Part shown: positions 60,297-64,000 of the stretch, one piece after another
Layout of the letters: each line of letters starts with the position of its first letter
Numbering within the stretch: position 1 is the stretch's first letter
NCBI GenBank assembly: GCA_949130495.1
Contig: OX422214.1
Coordinates: forward strand, 254,080,187 to 254,144,186
Length of the DNA stretch: 64,000 nucleotides
Direction of reading: 5' to 3'
Source: Sambucus nigra
Taxonomy: Eukaryota; Streptophyta; Magnoliopsida; Dipsacales; Adoxaceae
Position numbers and translations under genes: made by a program
Notes under the pieces: generated by a model
Seen by the model: only the letters and a program-made list of their open reading frames with translations
The model's database searches: none
Told to the model about the DNA's origin: nothing

Positions 60297-61284
60297 ATTT
60301 GGAGGGAAGTTGTGTCAATAATGATTTTTCATGCTTATTAATCAGAAATTTAAATTAGATGATTCAACCCAGTTGCATATTGGGTAATCTATTAAATTAA
60401 AATTTGTTAAAGTATAAACCGGAATCCACTAAGCCTAATAAGGCACATATGATTGAAAATAAATGTTTAATTGTGTTTAGAAAAGGGGGTGGATTCTTGG
60501 GGTAAGATAGGAAGGTAGATCTCGTGGGTATAGGCTAGGCCTATGATTGAGTTAGGTCGTCCTAATTAAAATGGTGGTAATTTAACTAAAGCTTGAGGAC
60601 GCGATTAGGTGCGCGCCTTTAGATGAGAGGTGAGTTGGGGTTCCACGAGAGTGCGATCCCATTTTAATTATGAAATATGTGCACCGGTATTTATTATGCA
60701 CGGTTAACACACTTGCTAAATATTTTTCACAATCGGGGCTCTGACCCGTTTTCTTTTCTCTCCTGACTGTATATATATATATTATTACAGGTATCCTACC
60801 GCATGGATGCCGGATGACCTTCTATCCAGAGTCTTGGGAGCCGTGACAGGTGCAGACTGTTGCGGGATGTATCTGGTAGTCGCTTCCTACTTTTAAAATT
60901 CTAGGTAGGATTCATGTGGTATTTCGGGTTTGTACCCAAGTGATATTTATAGATGTTTATATTTATTCTATTCCAGTTATTGTATTGGCTGTGACCCGAC
61001 AGCTTATTCGGGTCTACTTTCGTACATTCAGTTGTGGTTATTTATTTTGTTTTATCATAGTTCTTTCTCGCATCCTTCTCTTATTTATTAGTAGTTTTGT
61101 AGTGTTGGGTTGCGTTATGTTGCATATTTTAATTTATTTAACATCTCGCTTATATGATATCGGGTAGTTAGTCCTATATTATATAGTATCGGCAGTTGAT
61201 GTTGAGACTGGACCATCTGAAACTCCTGATTTAAGGTAGTATAGGGCTGGCCACCCGTTATTATTTTGAGCGGGGTGTTACAGG

Positions 61285-61304
61285 TGGTATCAGAGCATCA
61301 GGTT
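61285..61304 (+). other. Primer binding site of element E (tRNA-iMet)
   Basis: TGGTATCAGAGCATCAGGTT, two bases after the 5' LTR; same as in elements B and C. Confidence 0.92.
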
Positions 61305-62515
61305 CTAGAGTCCTTAGGATCTGTGAGTGTTTATGGATTCTTCCGTTAACGTTCTTGACAAAAAGCCCTACAAATAGGACTGTTGTGTTCACTGCGTTGT
61401 TTTCTTCAGTGAAGTATATCCACTTGATTGACGTTTTGAGAACGGTTGCTCTTGTTTTCGTTTCAGACGTCGCCTAGATTTTGTCGTCTAGGAAAGAATA
61501 GGATTAGAAGTACAATACTCATAGCATATTCTGGGAACGCTTTAATCGTGGGTATTTGTTTTCCCTGATTCCGGAGGAGATATTGAGGAGATTTCTAGCA
61601 GTGGTTCGAGGTGATTTATCGACGGTTGAGTAAGAAAGGAAAATTTACTCGAATGGCGAACCTTGGACTTAGTAAAATAAGTCTGAGGAGAGAAATATAG
61701 TGTAGTCTTTGGGAGGTTTAGGTTGAGAAGCCTGCTAACCTTTGTTAGGAAGCCTGGTGTTGGTGACTTTTCCCTGATGTGAGGTGTGGAGTTGTCCCAA
61801 TATCGGGAGTATCGCCTTCTAGGATGAGGGAGAATGCATTTGGAGACTCAGTTCGTTGTGTAGGACTGAGGAAGTTTTTGGTGGTTTCCATCGTGTTTTA
61901 TCCTTCAAAATGGATAGGAAGGATTTTGGGAAAGATATTTCTCTTGCAGAGAGATAGGTTTAGGAGTAATGATCGTCCTGAAAGAAGTAGAGGGTCTTGA
62001 AATGAGATCCTTAGATGAGGTGAAACCATTAGATTATGGAAGTACAAGGTAGAATACCTTTCTTTGGGTTTATGCTTTGTGTGATATCGGGAACGTCAAG
62101 AGTTATAATATTGAATTCCGGAGGTGCGGAATGTTAAGGTTTGTTAAGGAGTGGTTATTCGTCTTATGGATGGGTTAGGGCGTGTAATTGCGGTGTTCCA
62201 ATGAGGGAAGAATTTATTTCATGGAAAGGTGTTGAGTTGAAGTGGAAGAATTTTTATACTTGAGAAGTTCAAGTTTGGTAGCTCTATTTTGAGTGGGCAA
62301 TTTAGCTCATAGTTGTGCTAGTTTTGAGAACTAGGAAATGGTTAACAGTATTGAATTTGTTAAGGCCTTGTGTTTTAAGCATGAGGTGCTTGTTTGGCGT
62401 GTCGAAAGACGCGGAATTTAATTATATTATATTCTTATATAGGCCTTCGGGCAATATGTAATATATTAAAATCTTTTATAAAACCTTAACCCTGGTTCAA
62501 CTAATCTCAATCCCC

Positions 62516-62605
62516 GACCTAGATACACAGTAGTGTATTGGGAGGGTTCCTTGTTTGGATTTCGCTTGCGAGACCTCCCCCACACGAAGGTGGCTAGCGT
62601 CAGGA
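62516..62605 (+). repeat. Folded module copy, element E internal
   Basis: TAGTGTATTGGGAGGG, TTCCTTGTTTGGA, hairpin TTCGC-TT-GCGAGA, CCTCCCCCACACGAA. The outer stem differs from LTR copies by paired changes. Confidence 0.72.
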
Positions 62606-62915
62606 ATTGAGGAGAGTTCAACCAGTGTGAATTTTCAAACTTTTATATAATTAATATGTTGTTATAGGTCATATTTCTGAGGGTTCTATTATGATTTGAG
62701 GCTAATGGAGCCTGATTAAAATTCTACGAGTGGAAACTCGGATACGGGGTGTATGGGCGCCCTGGGTTGTAGTTGTTTTAAAAGTATATGGTTCCACATG
62801 AGAACCAGGAAGGATCGAAATAGTGATCCTAAGGATTTATGTGAGGACTAAATGATATTGAGGTCCTAGGCATGTCTTAAATTTCGCTGACGAAATTTTT
62901 GTAAGGGGGGAAGAT

Positions 62916-64000
62916 TGTAACACCCCATGATTTTGGAGACTAGGAAATTAAATTTTGGGAAAATAAAATTTAATTAAATTGGAGAATTTCAAAATTTGGG
63001 AACTTAGGCCCAAAAATAGAGAATATTTCAAAGTATTCCGGATGATATTTTTGAAGGTACCATCGATCCCGGAAGGGTCGAGATAGTCAAAATGACTGTC
63101 ATTGGGTCTTATTTCGGCTCCGGAATGTTTTTAAGTTATTTTGACTTGAATTGGAGTAAACGAGTCATTTAAAGTGTGTATTAGCATTTAAAAAACTGGG
63201 TTTATTGTTTTAAAGGATTTAAGGCTTACGGATCAAGCCTTTCTCATTTAAAGAAAGAGAGAAAAAGCCCTAGAGGGAGAAAGAAGAAGGAAAGAAGAAG
63301 AAAAGAGGAGAGAGAGAGGAAGAAAACATGGGGATTTCCGGCCCAAACGTGACATCGAGGACGGTCCAACCTCTACAAATCTGAGGCAAGTGTTTAATCT
63401 TGCTAAATAGCTATTTGTGTATTTCAGTTCATAATTTTTGGGATTAAGAAATGGATTTTTGGGTATAAATATCAAAACCTAGATTTTTAGGTTTAAATCT
63501 TGAAATGAATGTTTAAATATGGATTTAATGGAATAGAAATGGTTGGGATTAACTTTAGGTTGATTTATTGGCTTAGAATCATGTTGTGATAAAGATTTGG
63601 GGGTTATAATGGAAAATTTAGGATTTAGAATTCGTGGGTTTTGATGAAGAAAAGAGCCCTTTCAAAATTTACAGGCCCGAATCGATTCGCCCCCTTAAGC
63701 GAATCGATTCGGTATAGGGAAATTGGCAGGTCTGCATTGACTGAATCGATTCGGACCCAAGACGAATCGATTCGGCCTATGGCAGAAGCCCAGGTCTTTG
63801 AACCCGAATCGATTCGCCTTGGAGGCCGAATCGATTCGCTAGGCCGAATTGATTCGGAATAGGGTCGAATCGATTCGGAAACAGGGCATTTTGAGGTGTT
63901 TTCTCCTTAATGATTCCAAACCCTTCTTGGTTGAGTTTATTGATTTGGGGGCCTTCTCTTATGATGTAAGAGATATGTTCTTGGAGACATTTAAGTAGTT
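62916..64000 (+). mobile_element. Element E 3' LTR, cut by window end
   Basis: TGTAACACCCCATG..., collinear with 57240-58340. About 30 substitutions and two small indels counted by eye over 1085 bp (roughly 97% identity), so E is much younger than A. Donor TGAG|GCAAGT at 63386. Confidence 0.92.
63677..63878. repeat. Palindrome array x8 (E 3' LTR)
   Basis: Copies start at 63677, 63699, 63741, 63762, 63804, 63826, 63844 and 63865. The register is identical to the 5' LTR array, although several units have independent substitutions. Confidence 0.95.

Larger units (their letters stand above)
57712..60790 (+). other. Putative GC-AG intron in the element E LTR
   Basis: Donor TGAG|GCAAGT, acceptor TATTATTACAG|GTATCC, length 3079. 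Branch-like CTGAC has its A at 60744, 46 nt upstream, with a TTTTCTTTTCTCTCCTG pyrimidine run between. This is the best-formed candidate among the LTRs. Confidence 0.55.
57240..61282 (+). mobile_element. Element E 5' LTR (4043 bp)
   Basis: TGTAACACCCCATG ... GGGGTGTTACA. Module order: U3 box (57390-57420), GA-rich leader (57580-57655), TGAG|GCAAGT (57712), palindrome array (58004-58205), two folded-module copies (60056-60150; 60200-60296), GGGCTCTGACCCGT (60737), ATTACAG|GTATCC (60790). Left flank ATGAC (57235-57239) is the expected TSD. Open frames such as 59421-59669 lack domains. Confidence 0.92.
61283..62915 (+). mobile_element. Element E internal region (1.6 kb, no gene)
   Basis: Very short internal region with primer site and polypurine tract (GTAAGGGGGGAAGAT, ending at 62915) but no gag-pol homology that I can read. 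One folded-module copy at 62516-62605 has the perfect stem GGGAGG/CCTCCC. E is a non-autonomous element with an LTR more than twice as long as its interior. Confidence 0.88.

Noticed and set aside
60042..60318. Repeated RNPNKEPPRYTTP peptide on the minus strand
   Set aside because: The repetition arises from the two folded-module copies; the frame is not kept in other copies of the module.

Overview
This window is repeat-dense plant nuclear DNA, probably from a eudicot with a large, retrotransposon-rich genome; the species cannot be named from the sequence. I see no rRNA, tRNA or intact host gene. Almost everything is nested LTR retrotransposons, one CACTA DNA transposon and debris. The evidence is direct: LTR ends (TG...CA), initiator-Met tRNA primer sites (TGGTATCAGAGC), polypurine tracts (AAGGGGGGAAG), target-site duplications (TSDs) that match base for base, and decayed gag-pol domains.

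Layout. 1-410: leftward promoter or LTR-like sequence with a TATA box and twin G-boxes. 411-1050: AT-rich, nothing recognised. 1051-43146: one old Ty3/gypsy chromovirus (element A, Tekay/Del-like; LTRs about 2.9-3.0 kb; relics of gag zinc knuckle, protease, integrase and chromodomain). It was split by (i) a CACTA element at 6251-11870, (ii) a Tat-clade Ty3/gypsy element at 12109-28415 (TSD GTGTA), and (iii) a non-autonomous LTR element B at 31672-41739 (TSD TTAGG) inside A's 3' LTR. The Tat element carries gag, protease, RT, two RNase H domains and integrase. It also has an intron-bearing antisense gene, which was hit by a solo LTR at 22799-26465 (TSD AACAA) and a second LTR-like insertion at 20593-21584 (TSD GTTGT).

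43147-45327 is AT-rich unassigned sequence, followed by a minisatellite (45328-45800). Next comes a truncated duplicate of the Tat 3' end plus its A host (45893-47794), recombined into the end of element C. Element C (LTR 48296-51906, internal 51907-55226) has its 3' LTR interrupted after 23 bp by an LTR of family D (from 55250). D is interrupted by element E (57240 to beyond the window; both LTRs about 97% alike where they overlap).

The most interesting pattern is shared by the unusually long LTRs (3-4 kb) of families A to E. Each has a short U3 with a conserved box and, where the window reaches that far, a purine-rich leader ending in AG|GCAAGT, a 2-3 kb T-rich stretch, a GGGCTCTGACCCGT block, and a pyrimidine/TA tract ending in AG|GTGTCC. 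I read this as a conserved GC-AG intron contained within the LTR. In families D and E the putative intron holds arrays of the perfect palindrome CCGAATCGATTCGG, spaced at about 21 and 42 bp. Families A and C show a different palindrome (TCGTTCGAACGA) in the equivalent slot. A roughly 95-bp module with compensating changes in predicted stems recurs nine times in LTRs and internal regions. These three linked features are the best candidates for something undescribed; all functional claims about them are inference.
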